Source: Streptomyces caeruleatus (GTDB lineage Bacteria > Actinomycetota > Actinomycetes > Streptomycetales > Streptomycetaceae). From it: 64,000 nucleotides of DNA. Positions within the stretch are counted from its first letter, which is position 1. Each line of letters starts with the position of its first letter. The notes below the pieces were generated by a model, which made no database searches, was not told where the DNA came from, and saw only the letters and a program-made list of their open reading frames with translations. The translations under genes were made by a program, and so were the position numbers. Shown here in pieces: positions 18,309 to 27,032 of the stretch. The stretch covers positions 648,474 through 712,473 of the forward strand of contig NZ_KQ948927.1 of NCBI RefSeq assembly GCF_001514235.1. Direction: 5' to 3'.

Positions 18309-19106
18309 ATGCATAAGCCACTGCGAATCGCGGCCATGGCCGCCGCGTGTGTTGTCGCCGGTGCCGGCCTCTACGGCGCCGGCGCGGCCACGGCCGGCCA
18401 GTCCACCGCGAACAGCACCCACGAGCCGTACAACATCGGCGTCCTGGTCAAGGACATCGACACCTACTACGGCACCACCCTGGACGCCAACGGCGTCTAC
18501 CAGGCGTCGGCGAGCAGCCAGTACGCCAAGGACCTCGCGGCCATCGACCGCGCGGCGAGGAAGCAGATCGACAAGGCCGCCAAGAAGGCCTCGAAGAAGG
18601 GCCACAAGCCCGCGGTCGTCTTCGACATCGACGACACGCTGCTGCTCAGCCTCGACTACGAGAAGAAGACCAACTACACGTACAACGCCACCACTTGGGC
18701 CGACTACGTGAACAAGGCCGACCGTCCGGGAGTCTTCGGCAGCGCCGAACTCGTCCGGTACGCCGAGGCCAGGGGCGTCGAGGTCTTCTACAACTCCGGT
18801 CTCTCCGAGGCGCAGCGCACCGCCGCCGTCGAGAACCTGAAGAAGATCGGCGCCGATGTGAACCTCGACGCCGACCACATGTTCCTCAAGGACAAGGCCG
18901 CCCCGCCGTCCTACCTGAGCGCGTGTGCCACTCCGGGCACCTGGACCTGCACGACGGTGCAGTACAAGTCCGGCACCCGGAAGCACATCGAGCAGGACCT
19001 CGGGTACGACATCGTCGCCAACTTCGGCGACCAGTACTCGGACCTCGAGGGCGGGTACGCGGACAAGACCTACAAGCTCCCGAACCCGACGTACTACGTC
19101 AGCTGA
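18309..19106 (+). CDS. Secreted HAD-family acid phosphatase (class B-like)
   Basis: 265-residue exported phosphomonoesterase of the HAD superfamily (PF03767 type). A signal peptide covers about residues 1-30. Motif I is FDIDDTLLLS (nucleophilic Asp near 105), motif II is FYNSGLS, and the metal-binding motif IV is GDQYSD near 239. There is a long lysine-rich helix before motif I. It has its own 86-base upstream gap and converges with the GH43 gene, so it is probably a separate transcript that scavenges phosphate. Confidence 0.87.
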   Translation: MHKPLRIAAMAAACVVAGAGLYGAGAATAGQSTANSTHEPYNIGVLVKDIDTYYGTTLDANGVYQASASSQYAKDLAAIDRAARKQIDKAAKKASKKGHKPAVVFDIDDTLLLSLDYEKKTNYTYNATTWADYVNKADRPGVFGSAELVRYAEARGVEVFYNSGLSEAQRTAAVENLKKIGADVNLDADHMFLKDKAAPPSYLSACATPGTWTCTTVQYKSGTRKHIEQDLGYDIVANFGDQYSDLEGGYADKTYKLPNPTYYVS

Positions 19107-19112
19107 GCCCGC

Positions 19113-21320
19113 TCACCGGCGTACGGGCTTGACGCCCTCCAGGGTCGGCACCACCGGCAGGATCGATCCGTCGGCCGCGAACTCCAGGCGGTCGACGGTC
19201 GTCTCCCGGTGCATGCCGTCACCGCCCGGCCTCCCGGGGCCGTTCAGGGCGAACCGGTGGTAGACGGCGTACCAGTCGTCGGTGCCGGGGGTGTTCACCA
19301 CCGAGTGGTGGCCCGTGCCGAGGATGCCGTACTCGGGACGCTTGGACAGGATCGTCCCCTTCTTGGTCCACGGGCCGAGCGGGGACGGTCCGGTCGCGTA
19401 GGCGACGTGGTAGTTCTCGCTACGGGTGTCGTCCTCCGACCACATGAAGTAGTAGACGCCCTTGCGCTTGATCACGAAGGAGCCCTCGCGGAAGTTGTCC
19501 GGGGTGATGTCCCGGACCTTCGAGGCGTCGTACGACACCATGTCGTCGTTCAGCGGGACCACGTACCCGTGCCCGTTGCCCCAGTACAGATACGCCGTGC
19601 CGTCGTCGTCCGTGAAGACGGCGGGGTCGATCATCTGGCCCTTCAGCGCACCGCCCTTGGCGATCAGCGGCCTGCCCAGCGCGTCCTTGAACGGACCGGC
19701 CGGGGAGTCGGCCACGGCCACGCCGATCTGCTGCTCGGCGCAGAAGTAGAAGTAGTACTTGCCGTCGCGCTCGGCTATCGCGGGCGCCCAGGCGTATGTG
19801 TCGGCCCAGCTCACGTCCGGACCGAGGTCGAGGATGACGCCGTGGTCCTTCCAGTGGACCAAATCCTTGGAGGAGTACGCCTTGAACCGGGTCCCGCTCC
19901 AGCCCTGGAAGCCGTCGGTCGTCGGGTAGATCCAGTACTCGCCGTTCAGGTAGTGCACGTCGGGGTCGGCGTTGAGGCCGGGCAGCGTGGGGCTGTTGGT
20001 GCGCACCGCCTCGACCGTCCAGGTGCGCTTCGTGCCGTCCGCGGCCGTCACCGTGTACTTCTGCGGCTTGCGGAAGTCGCGCGGGGTGCCGGAGCGGGGG
20101 CTGACCGAGGCGCCCTCGCCGATCCACAGCTTCGGGGCGAGACGGGACAGGTCCGCGTCCGGCCCCATCGGGAGCACGACCTTCGCGGCGCCGTCCGTGA
20201 CGATCGCGTACCCCTTCTGGTCCTTCGCCGTCGCGTCCACCACCGAGGCGGGGCTCGCCGGATACGCGGCCAGCAGCCGGTCGTACTCGGCCTGCGTCAC
20301 CGGGATCACCGTGCCGTGCCGGGGGCTCGCGGGCAGCTGGTAGTTCTGCGAGGGGGTCCACTTGCCCGAGTCGAGGTCGGTGGTCTCGAACGGGACGTAG
20401 CCGCGGCCGCCGTACTCGTCGACGAACAGGTACCACTTGTCCTCGGTGTTCGACTTGAACACCGTCGGCCCTTCGCCGCGCTCCATCGCGCCGCTGCCGA
20501 TGCAGTCGGCCACGAAGTCGTACTTCGTCGAGGTCAGCGTCGTCGACTTCTCGGCCGTGATGAACTTCGAACAGGGCGAGCTGGAGGAGGGGTCGCGCTC
20601 GTCCTTGGTGTAGCGGTAGTACGTGCCGTCGTGCTCGACCACCGTGGAGTCGATGACCGAGTAGCCGGGGTCGTCCCAGACCTTCGGGGCGCTGAAGGTG
20701 CGGAAGTCCTTCGTGGTCGCGTACAGCATCTTGTTGTACGTCGATCCGGTGTGGTCGGGGTCGTCGTCGGCGTACAGCTTGGACGCCCAGAAGACGACGA
20801 ACTCACCGAGGCTGTCGTCCCAGTAGGCCTCCGGCGCCCAGGTGTTGCCCGCGCTGTCGGGCGAGACCTTCACCAGGCGCTGGTCGGTCCAGTGGACCAG
20901 GTCGGTGGACTCCCAGACCATGATGGACTTGCTGCCGTGCCGCTGGACCTGGTCCCAACTGCCGCTGCTGTTCTGGTACATCCGCAGATCGGTGGCGATC
21001 ATGTAGAACTTGTCGCCCTCGGGGGAGCGGATCACGAACGGGTCGCGCAGGCCCTTCTCCCCGATCGTGGAGGTCAGGACCGGCTTCCCGGCGTTCAGCT
21101 CCCGCCAGTGCAGGGCGTCGTTGCCGCGGCTGAGGGCGTAGCGGATCTGCTCGCCGTCGGCGGTGCCCTCGCCGGTGAAGTAGGCGAAGAGGTAGCCGGC
21201 GTACTTGGGGTTCTTCACGGGTGGTGCTCCGGAGTTAGCGGTACCGGCGGTACTGGACGGGACGGTGAGGAGGGCGAGAAGCAGTGAGAGACAGGCGACT
21301 AGGAGGATTCGTGGGCGCAT
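19113..21320 (-). CDS. Secreted two-domain GH43 protein
   Basis: 735-residue exported protein with a signal peptide ending near STAGT (about 26). Residues about 38-345 form a first GH43-like propeller (LRDPFVIRSPEGDKF, WAPEAYWDD). A beta-sandwich linker follows (about 355-430, DUF5018-like). Residues about 440-730 form a second GH43 domain with LNADPDVHYLNGEYW, TYAWAPAIAERDGKYYFYF, MIDPAVFTDDDG and REGSFVIKRKG. Side-chain arabinan/xylan hydrolysis is likely, with the C-terminal domain the better conserved catalytic unit. The ATG has AGGAG just upstream, and beyond it lie six copies of an 8-bp repeat. Confidence 0.85.
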   Translation of the reverse strand: MRPRILLVACLSLLLALLTVPSSTAGTANSGAPPVKNPKYAGYLFAYFTGEGTADGEQIRYALSRGNDALHWRELNAGKPVLTSTIGEKGLRDPFVIRSPEGDKFYMIATDLRMYQNSSGSWDQVQRHGSKSIMVWESTDLVHWTDQRLVKVSPDSAGNTWAPEAYWDDSLGEFVVFWASKLYADDDPDHTGSTYNKMLYATTKDFRTFSAPKVWDDPGYSVIDSTVVEHDGTYYRYTKDERDPSSSSPCSKFITAEKSTTLTSTKYDFVADCIGSGAMERGEGPTVFKSNTEDKWYLFVDEYGGRGYVPFETTDLDSGKWTPSQNYQLPASPRHGTVIPVTQAEYDRLLAAYPASPASVVDATAKDQKGYAIVTDGAAKVVLPMGPDADLSRLAPKLWIGEGASVSPRSGTPRDFRKPQKYTVTAADGTKRTWTVEAVRTNSPTLPGLNADPDVHYLNGEYWIYPTTDGFQGWSGTRFKAYSSKDLVHWKDHGVILDLGPDVSWADTYAWAPAIAERDGKYYFYFCAEQQIGVAVADSPAGPFKDALGRPLIAKGGALKGQMIDPAVFTDDDGTAYLYWGNGHGYVVPLNDDMVSYDASKVRDITPDNFREGSFVIKRKGVYYFMWSEDDTRSENYHVAYATGPSPLGPWTKKGTILSKRPEYGILGTGHHSVVNTPGTDDWYAVYHRFALNGPGRPGGDGMHRETTVDRLEFAADGSILPVVPTLEGVKPVRR

Positions 21321-21328
21321 GTCACTCC

Positions 21329-21376
21329 TGTGGGGGTGTGGGGGTGTGGGGGTGTGGGGGTGTGGGGGTGTGGGGG
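21329..21376. repeat. Six tandem copies of an 8-bp unit
   Basis: TGTGGGGG is repeated six times without interruption. On the minus strand it is CCCCCACA, directly upstream of the ribosome site of the GH43 gene (start 21320). Runs of five guanines on the plus strand could form a quadruplex, and copy number could change by slippage. Confidence 0.95.
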
Positions 21377-21456
21377 TTCCTGTTGGGTCGTGTGCGCCTT
21401 CGGAGTCTCACCAGTGGGAAACAGCACGTCAATCGGTGAGTGGGCGATGAGAGCCG

Positions 21457-21469
21457 GCGAAAGTTTCGC
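21457..21469. promoter_or_regulatory. GCGAAAGTTTCGC palindrome (CGAAANTTTCG-type box)
   Basis: A 13-bp perfect palindrome lies in the region shared by the divergent GH43 (19113) and PL9 (21589) genes, about 120 bases before the PL9 start. It fits the CGAAA-N-TTTCG boxes described upstream of Streptomyces xylanase and other plant-polymer genes. A second, imperfect CTTTCG follows at 21473-21478. Confidence 0.55.
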
Positions 21470-21588
21470 TTGCTTTCGGTGAGGCGCGGCAACCTTCCCC
21501 CGGCATGGCGGCGACCGGATGGCAGAGGCGGGCCGGGGCGGCCCCTCCGGCCCGCTTCGTCCCCGTTGGCCCAGGAAAGGAACCACCC

Positions 21589-22743
21589 GTGCGTCCGAGC
21601 ACCGGCCGTCACCGCAGGACCCGTACGCTCTCCATCGCCGCGGCCGTCGCCGTCGCCTCCGGAGCGGGCGGCGTCTACCTCGGCCTCTCCGACGGCGGCG
21701 CCCAGGCCGCCGCCACGACGGTCACCGTGTCCGACACCGCGGGGCTGGAGGCGGCTGTCAAGAACGCGGTCGCCGGTACGACGATCCAGGTCCGCGGCGG
21801 CACGTACACCCCGTCCGCGACCCTCAAGTCCACGGCGAACGGCACCGGTTCGGCCCGCATCACCCTCCAGGCGTACGGCGGCGAGAAGGTGAGGATCGAC
21901 GGGGCCAAGCTGCCCGCGGGGTCCTGGCTGGCCGGTATCTACGGCGACTACTGGACCGTCCAGAACCTCACCTTCGTCAACTCCCCGGCCCAGGGCTTCG
22001 TCGCCACGTCGTCCGTCGGCGGCGTCTTCAAGAACCTCGTCACCGCGGACAACGGCGACTCCGGCTTCACGCTGCGCGGCGACGGCACCACGAACAACCT
22101 CGTGCAGAACCTCGACAGCCACGGCAACTACGACCCGGCCGGGCACGGGCAGAACGCCGACGGCATCGCCGTGAAGTTCGGCTCCGGCACCGGCAACCGG
22201 ATCACCGGGGCGCGCCTCTACAGCAACTCGGATGACGGCCTCGACCTCTGGCAGTTCTCCTCACCCGTCACCATCGAACACACCTGGGCCTTCGGCAACG
22301 GCAAGAACCGCTGGTCCGACTCGGCCTTCGAGGGCAACGGCAACGGCTTCAAGCTCGGCGGCGGGGGTGCCTCGGTGGCCCACGTCGTCAACAACAACGC
22401 GGCCTGGGACAACACGCTGCACGGCTTCACCGAGAACTCCAACACGGGCGCGATCGTCCTGAACCGCAACACCGCGTACGCCAACGCCGAGACCGGGTTC
22501 TACTTCGCCACGGGCAAGGCCCGGCTGGCCCGGAATCTCGCGGTGGGCAACAAGAAGGCGCTTTCCAGGGTCGGGGCGTCCACCGTGTGTGCGGCGAACA
22601 ACTGGGACGGTGGGGTGGCTGCTCCGGCGTTCAGGTCGACGGACGCGGCGACGGCGTATGCCTCGCGGCAGGCGAGCGGGGCCTTGCCGACGACGACATT
22701 CCTGACGACAGGGGCGTCGGCGATCGGCTCGACGATGAAGTGA
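21589..22743 (+). CDS. Secreted pectate lyase, family PL9 (paralogue)
   Basis: 384-residue paralogue of the lyase at 17113. GTG 21589 is chosen because AGGAAAGG lies 9 bases upstream and yields an Arg-rich n-region (GRHRRTRTLS) with a signal peptide ending near AQAAA. The same PL9 signatures occur: NADGIAVKFG, NSDDGLDLW near 214 and GNGFKLGG near 250. It has its own promoter region with a CGAAAGTTTCG box and ends before a strong terminator hairpin, so it is a single-gene transcript. Confidence 0.88.
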   Translation: MRPSTGRHRRTRTLSIAAAVAVASGAGGVYLGLSDGGAQAAATTVTVSDTAGLEAAVKNAVAGTTIQVRGGTYTPSATLKSTANGTGSARITLQAYGGEKVRIDGAKLPAGSWLAGIYGDYWTVQNLTFVNSPAQGFVATSSVGGVFKNLVTADNGDSGFTLRGDGTTNNLVQNLDSHGNYDPAGHGQNADGIAVKFGSGTGNRITGARLYSNSDDGLDLWQFSSPVTIEHTWAFGNGKNRWSDSAFEGNGNGFKLGGGGASVAHVVNNNAAWDNTLHGFTENSNTGAIVLNRNTAYANAETGFYFATGKARLARNLAVGNKKALSRVGASTVCAANNWDGGVAAPAFRSTDAATAYASRQASGALPTTTFLTTGASAIGSTMK

Positions 22744-22783
22744 CTGCCGCTAAAGGCCGGTTGCGGACTGCAGGCTCGGTCGT

Positions 22784-22837
22784 GGCTGGTCGCGCCCGCG
22801 CGGCGGAGCCGCATCATCAATACAGCCCCGCGCCCCT
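22784..22837 (+). repeat. Dispersed repeat type 1, copy B
   Basis: 54-bp copy running from GGCTGGTCGCG to CCCCGCGCCCCT, located 40 bases after the PL9 stop. It is followed by TTAAGGGCGCG, which makes a short stem with its own 3' end. Confidence 0.85.
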
Positions 22838-22846
22838 TAAGGGCGC

Positions 22847-22882
22847 GAACGCCCCCGCCGGTCGTCACCGGCGGGGGCGTTC
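22847..22882. terminator. Bidirectional terminator between PL9 and PL3
   Basis: A perfect 16-bp stem (22847-22862 with 22867-22882) with a CGTC loop. It lies between convergent genes and lacks a long T tract, as is common in Streptomyces. Confidence 0.85.
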
Positions 22883-22929
22883 CACTGCTGACCGAGGGGG
22901 GCTCAGATCAGCAGGTCCTTGGGGATCGA

Positions 22930-23763
22930 TCACTGGTACGTGATGTCAGATGCCGAGAACCGGCAAGCGGTTCCATCCGGACCGGTGCCGAGTTCCTTGG
23001 GCTCCTTGCCGCTGCTGTTGCCCTCGAAGCGGGTGCAGGTCTTGATCTTCTTGCCGCTGTCGCCGTGGACGCGGATCTTGCGCAGCGCGGCCGTGTCACC
23101 GTAGTTGGAGTTGACGCCGACGATCGATTTGCCGGGCGCGGTGACGTCCACGTCGTTGATGATGATCGACCGCTTGTACTGCGTGGAGCAGTTGCCGCAA
23201 CTGCGCACCAGCTTGCCGAAGTTCTGCACCTGGAACCTGGTCACGACGAGCTTCCCGGCGCCGTTGAACTGGAGCACCTTGTCGTCGGCGTTCTTCGCGC
23301 CGCCGCCGTACACCGTGTACACGGTCGAGGGCGACTTGCCCTTGAAGGTCGCGGCGTCCTCGCCGACGTCCAGCCACCACACGTTCTGCAGCGTGCAGGA
23401 GCCCTTGCAGTGGACGCCGTCCGCGGCCGGGGAGCCGATGATGACGTTCTTGAGGGTGGCGCCGTCGGCCAGCTCGAAGATCGGGTCCTGGCCCTCTTCC
23501 TGGCCGCTGCCGCCCAGGTCGCCGGTGCCGTAGAACTTCGCGAGCTTGCCGTCGTACGTGCCCGACACCGGGATCGTCTTCGACACCGGCTTGCTGTCGG
23601 TGGGCGTCGGCCAGGCCGCGGCCGCGCCGGCCGACGACAGTAACGACGTGGTGGTGACGACGGCCGCGCCGGTGAGGCCGAGGGCGGAGACTCCGGCGAT
23701 CAGCGCCCGGCGCTTCGTGGCCTTGCGGCGGTGCCGGACGCGCTGTTCGGTCTGTGCTGTCAT
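22930..23763 (-). CDS. Secreted pectate lyase, family PL3
   Basis: 277-residue lyase. A long basic leader (HRRKATKRRALIAG) and signal peptide end near AAAA (about residue 50). The PL3 signature is clear: GVHCKGSCTLQNVWWLDVGEDA near residues 118-139, then VLQFNGAG, and several cysteines (SCGNCS, TCTRF) expected to form disulphides. The size of the mature domain (about 225 residues) is normal for PL3. ATG 23763 has AAGGAA upstream. An imperfect CGAAANTTTCG-like site at 23839-23851 lies about 75 bases before the start. Confidence 0.9.
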   Translation of the reverse strand: MTAQTEQRVRHRRKATKRRALIAGVSALGLTGAAVVTTTSLLSSAGAAAAWPTPTDSKPVSKTIPVSGTYDGKLAKFYGTGDLGGSGQEEGQDPIFELADGATLKNVIIGSPAADGVHCKGSCTLQNVWWLDVGEDAATFKGKSPSTVYTVYGGGAKNADDKVLQFNGAGKLVVTRFQVQNFGKLVRSCGNCSTQYKRSIIINDVDVTAPGKSIVGVNSNYGDTAALRKIRVHGDSGKKIKTCTRFEGNSSGKEPKELGTGPDGTACRFSASDITYQ

Positions 23764-23850
23764 GAACCGGTTCCTTGCGTGGAGGGGGGATCCTTGCGTC
23801 TCCTGGTCGCCACGCGTGGGGAAGGGGTTGCCGGTCCGGCGGAAACTTCG

Positions 23851-24717
23851 CTACGAATCCCCGTCCGCTGCCGAGTCGTTGTCGTCGTGCGCCGCGAAGT
23901 CGCCCGCCACGGACAGCTGTTCGCCGCCCGCGGTGGCCGTCATCGCATAGCGGTCGTCCTGCGCGTCCCGGCCGCCGCGCTCATGGTCGTACTGCCCGGC
24001 GAACACCCACTCGCCCGCACGGACCGTACGGCCCTCCCTGAGCACCCAGGTGTAGACGAGGAAGCCGTCCTGCTCCTCGACCGTCAGCGTGAAGTCGTCC
24101 TCGGGCAGCGAACGCCAGGCGCCCGTGTTGTTGACCCCACCGGTCTGCGCCACCGTCAACCGCACGGTGAGCGCGGTGAGTTGCTCGCTCGTCTTCAGGG
24201 TCAGGTTGCTCTGCGCCCAGAAGTCGTTGCTGTGCGGGTCCACCGAGCCGTCCGACCACAGGGGGCCGTCCTCCTCGCCCTTGGCGGCGGGCGGCGCGGC
24301 GGTGGGGGGCGGCTGCCGGGTCGGTGCACCGGTCGTCGCCCGGGACTCCGGTGTGTTCTGCGGGGTCGGGTCCGCCGGCGGGGCGGGCGGGGCCGGGGGA
24401 GGGCTCGTGGCGTCCGGGGACGGGGTCGGCGTCGGCGAGGTGGCCACCGTCTGCTGTGGGGTGTCCTCCTTCACGGCGGACGCCACCGCGTAACCGCCGA
24501 CCGCGAGAACGCCGGCGACCGCGGCCGTGGCGGTCACCACCCTGGCCCAGCCGTACACGGGCGGACGGGTCGCGCGGTGGTCGCGGCGGGACTGCCCGGA
24601 CGGCTCCGCCATGCCGCGCTCGATCCGGGCCAGGATCCGTGCGCGGTCGGGCTCGTGCTCCTCGGCCGCCTCGTGCAGCCGGGCGCGCAGTTCGTCGTGC
24701 ACGTCCCGCCGCATCAT
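23851..24717 (-). CDS. Membrane-anchored partner of ECF sigma factor (putative anti-sigma)
   Basis: 288-residue protein overlapping the sigma-factor stop (ATGA), so translationally coupled to it. A charged cytoplasmic N-terminus of about 57 residues (RARLHEAAEEHEPDRARILARI) precedes one membrane helix near 59-81. A Pro/Thr-rich linker (about 85-150) leads to an extracellular domain. No zinc-binding HxxxCxxC motif is visible. The role as regulator of the neighbouring sigma factor is inferred from coupling and topology, not from a recognised domain. Confidence 0.7.
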   Translation of the reverse strand: MMRRDVHDELRARLHEAAEEHEPDRARILARIERGMAEPSGQSRRDHRATRPPVYGWARVVTATAAVAGVLAVGGYAVASAVKEDTPQQTVATSPTPTPSPDATSPPPAPPAPPADPTPQNTPESRATTGAPTRQPPPTAAPPAAKGEEDGPLWSDGSVDPHSNDFWAQSNLTLKTSEQLTALTVRLTVAQTGGVNNTGAWRSLPEDDFTLTVEEQDGFLVYTWVLREGRTVRAGEWVFAGQYDHERGGRDAQDDRYAMTATAGGEQLSVAGDFAAHDDNDSAADGDS

Positions 24718-25283
24718 CGGTTCCTTCCTCCGGCGCCCCCGGTGCGGGCCATGGCCGCCGCGTGCACCTTGAGCGGAGCGCCCTGCGTCCCGAGCAGCCG
24801 CTGCAGCTCGCCCATCCCCTTCGAGGTCTGGCTCTTCACCGTACCGACCGATATGCCCAGGGCGAGCGCGGTGTCCTTCTCGGAGAGGTCGAACGCATGC
24901 CGCAGCACCACACAGGCGCGTTTGCGGAACGGAAGTCTACGCAACGCCTCCTGGACGTCGACGACCCCCGCCACGTCCGGGTTCTCGGTCTTCTCCTCGC
25001 GCTGCGACCAGAACAGCGCCACCCGCCGCCGCTCCCGGACCGCGCTGCGGATCTTCGTGCGGGCCAGGTTGGCGACGACCCCGCGCGCGTACGCCACCGG
25101 ATGGTCGGCCGCGCGTACACGATCCCAGCGGTGCCACAGCGCGAGCAGCGCGTCCGCCGCCAGATCGTCGGCGGCGTCCGCCTCACCCGTCAACAGATGG
25201 GCCAGGCGCGACAGTTCGGCGTAGTGGCGCTCGAAGAAGGCATGGAACTCCACGGAGGCGGCGTCGTCGACGACCGTACCCAC
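24714..25283 (-). CDS. SigE-family ECF RNA polymerase sigma factor
   Basis: 189-residue group 4 sigma factor. Region 2 contains YAELSRLAHLLTGEADAADDLAADALLALWHRW; region 4 contains LPFRKRACVVLRHAFDLSEKDTALALGISVGTVKSQTSKG with a helix-turn-helix. GTG 25283 is preferred over the upstream in-frame GTG at 25322 because AGGAGGGG stands 6-13 bases before it. It is co-transcribed with the downstream membrane protein. The target genes are unknown; the adjacent secreted pectinases are candidates only by position. Confidence 0.9.
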   Translation of the reverse strand: MGTVVDDAASVEFHAFFERHYAELSRLAHLLTGEADAADDLAADALLALWHRWDRVRAADHPVAYARGVVANLARTKIRSAVRERRRVALFWSQREEKTENPDVAGVVDVQEALRRLPFRKRACVVLRHAFDLSEKDTALALGISVGTVKSQTSKGMGELQRLLGTQGAPLKVHAAAMARTGGAGGRNR

Positions 25284-25474
25284 GGGCGACCCCTCCTGCC
25301 TGCGAAGTGTCGTTTCGATCACGAATGTGGTCGTCCGGCGATCAATTCGCGATCATCCGGTCGAGGTCCGGAACTGTAGCAGCGATCGAGAGCCCGTTTC
25401 GTACGGGACTTCGAACACCGTGTGGTACGTCGCACGTGAACAGCTCTGATTCCGTAACACGGAGAAAACCTGAA

Positions 25475-25489
25475 CCGCGTTCAACGCGG
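25475..25489. promoter_or_regulatory. 15-bp palindrome upstream of purine permease
   Basis: CCGCGTT-C-AACGCGG, a perfect inverted repeat 58 bases before the permease start. This is a possible operator, and no cognate regulator is adjacent. The rest of the 25284-25546 gap presumably holds the divergent promoters. Confidence 0.45.
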
Positions 25490-25546
25490 GAACAATCCAG
25501 CCAGCATCCGCACACCGATCAAGTCAGGCAGCAAGGAGCAACCGTC

Positions 25547-26998
25547 ATGTCCGAATCCCAGAAGGTGGCCGACCGGTCAAGTGCCCCGCCGCCAGGCGTG
25601 AACAGCGTCGACCGGTACTTCAAGATCTCCGCGCGGGGCTCCACCTTCGCCCGTGAGATACGCGGCGGCTTCGCCACGTTCTTCACGATGGCCTACATCC
25701 TTGTCCTGAATCCCATCATCCTGGGCAGCGCGAAGGACAAGTTCGGCCACCAGCTGGACGCCGTCCAACTCACCACCGCCACCGCCCTGGTGGCCGCCGT
25801 CATGACGATCATCATGGGCGTCGGCGGCAACCTCCCGCTCGCGCTCGCCGCGGGGCTCGGCCTGAACGCCGTCGTCGCCTTCCAGATCGCCCCGCTCATG
25901 GCGTGGGACGACGCGATGGGACTGGTCGTCCTCGAAGGCCTGCTGATCTGTGTGCTCGTCCTCACCGGACTGCGCGAGGCCGTCATGCACGCCATCCCGC
26001 AGCCGCTGAAGCAGGCGATCAGCGTCGGCATCGGCCTGTTCATCGCCTTCATCGGCTTCGTGGACGCCGGGTTCGTCAGCCGCATCCCGGACGCTGCGAA
26101 CACCACCGTGCCGGTTCAGCTGGGCGGCACCGGCCAGCTCGGCGGGTGGCCGATCCTCGTGTTCTGCCTCGGTGTCCTGCTGACGATCGCCCTGCTCGCC
26201 CGCAAGGTGAAGGGCGCCATCCTCATCAGCATCGTGACGATGACGGTCGCCGCGATGATCATCAACTCGATCGCCGACATCAAGGCCTGGGGCCTGACCA
26301 CACCCGCCTGGCCCGACAAGATCGTCGACACCCCTGACTTCGGACTCATCGGCGACTTCAGCCTGTTCGGCGCGTTCGGCGAGACCACCGCCATCACCGT
26401 CGTCCTGCTGGTCTTCACCCTGGTCCTGTCCGACTTCTTCGACACCATGGGCACGGTCGTCGGCATCAGCGCCGAGGCCGGACTCCTCGACGAACAGGGC
26501 AAGGTGCCGAACCTCGGCCGGGTGCTGCTGATCGACGGCGCCGCGGCGGCCGCGGGCGGCGCCGCCTCCTCGTCCTCGGCGACCTCCTACATCGAGTCGG
26601 CGGCCGGCGTCGGCGAGGGCGCGCGCACCGGCTTCTCCAACCTGGTCACCGGCGGCCTCTTCGCCCTGGCCCTCTTCCTGACCCCGCTGCTCACCATCGT
26701 CCCGCTCCAGGCGGCCGCCCCCGCCCTGGTCGCCGTCGGTTTCCTGATGATGACCCAGGTCAAGCACATCGACTGGGACAAGTACGAGATCGCCATCCCG
26801 GCGTTCCTGACCATCGCCGTCATGCCGTTCACCTACTCGATAACCAACGGCATCGGCGCCGGCTTCGTCGCCTACGTCGTGATCAAGGTCGTGCTCGGCA
26901 AGGCGAAGGAGATCCACTGGCTGCTGTGGGGGACCTCGCTGCTGTTCCTGGTGTACTTCGCGATCAACCCGATCGAGCAGATCCTGGGCGTCAAGTAG
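25547..26998 (+). CDS. NCS2-family purine permease (AzgA/PbuG-like)
   Basis: 483-residue integral membrane protein predicted to import adenine, guanine or hypoxanthine with protons. ATG 25547 has AAGGAG at 25533-25538. Family features are the RGGFATFFTMAYILVLNP opening helix, GLGLNAVVAF, the FFDTMGTVVG motif and the AAAAAGGAASSSSATSYIESAAGV segment that shapes the substrate site. About 12-14 hydrophobic segments are present. It stands alone, divergent from the sigma factor and convergent with the PBP gene. Confidence 0.92.
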   Translation: MSESQKVADRSSAPPPGVNSVDRYFKISARGSTFAREIRGGFATFFTMAYILVLNPIILGSAKDKFGHQLDAVQLTTATALVAAVMTIIMGVGGNLPLALAAGLGLNAVVAFQIAPLMAWDDAMGLVVLEGLLICVLVLTGLREAVMHAIPQPLKQAISVGIGLFIAFIGFVDAGFVSRIPDAANTTVPVQLGGTGQLGGWPILVFCLGVLLTIALLARKVKGAILISIVTMTVAAMIINSIADIKAWGLTTPAWPDKIVDTPDFGLIGDFSLFGAFGETTAITVVLLVFTLVLSDFFDTMGTVVGISAEAGLLDEQGKVPNLGRVLLIDGAAAAAGGAASSSSATSYIESAAGVGEGARTGFSNLVTGGLFALALFLTPLLTIVPLQAAAPALVAVGFLMMTQVKHIDWDKYEIAIPAFLTIAVMPFTYSITNGIGAGFVAYVVIKVVLGKAKEIHWLLWGTSLLFLVYFAINPIEQILGVK

Positions 26999-27032
26999 AC
27001 CTCCCCGGCTCCCGGGCCCGGGCAGACAGGAC

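Noticed and set aside
21329..21376. Short repeats considered as a CRISPR-like array
   Set aside because: Units are 8 bp with no spacers. The hexamer and 18-bp repeats elsewhere are coding low-complexity DNA, and no cas genes are visible.
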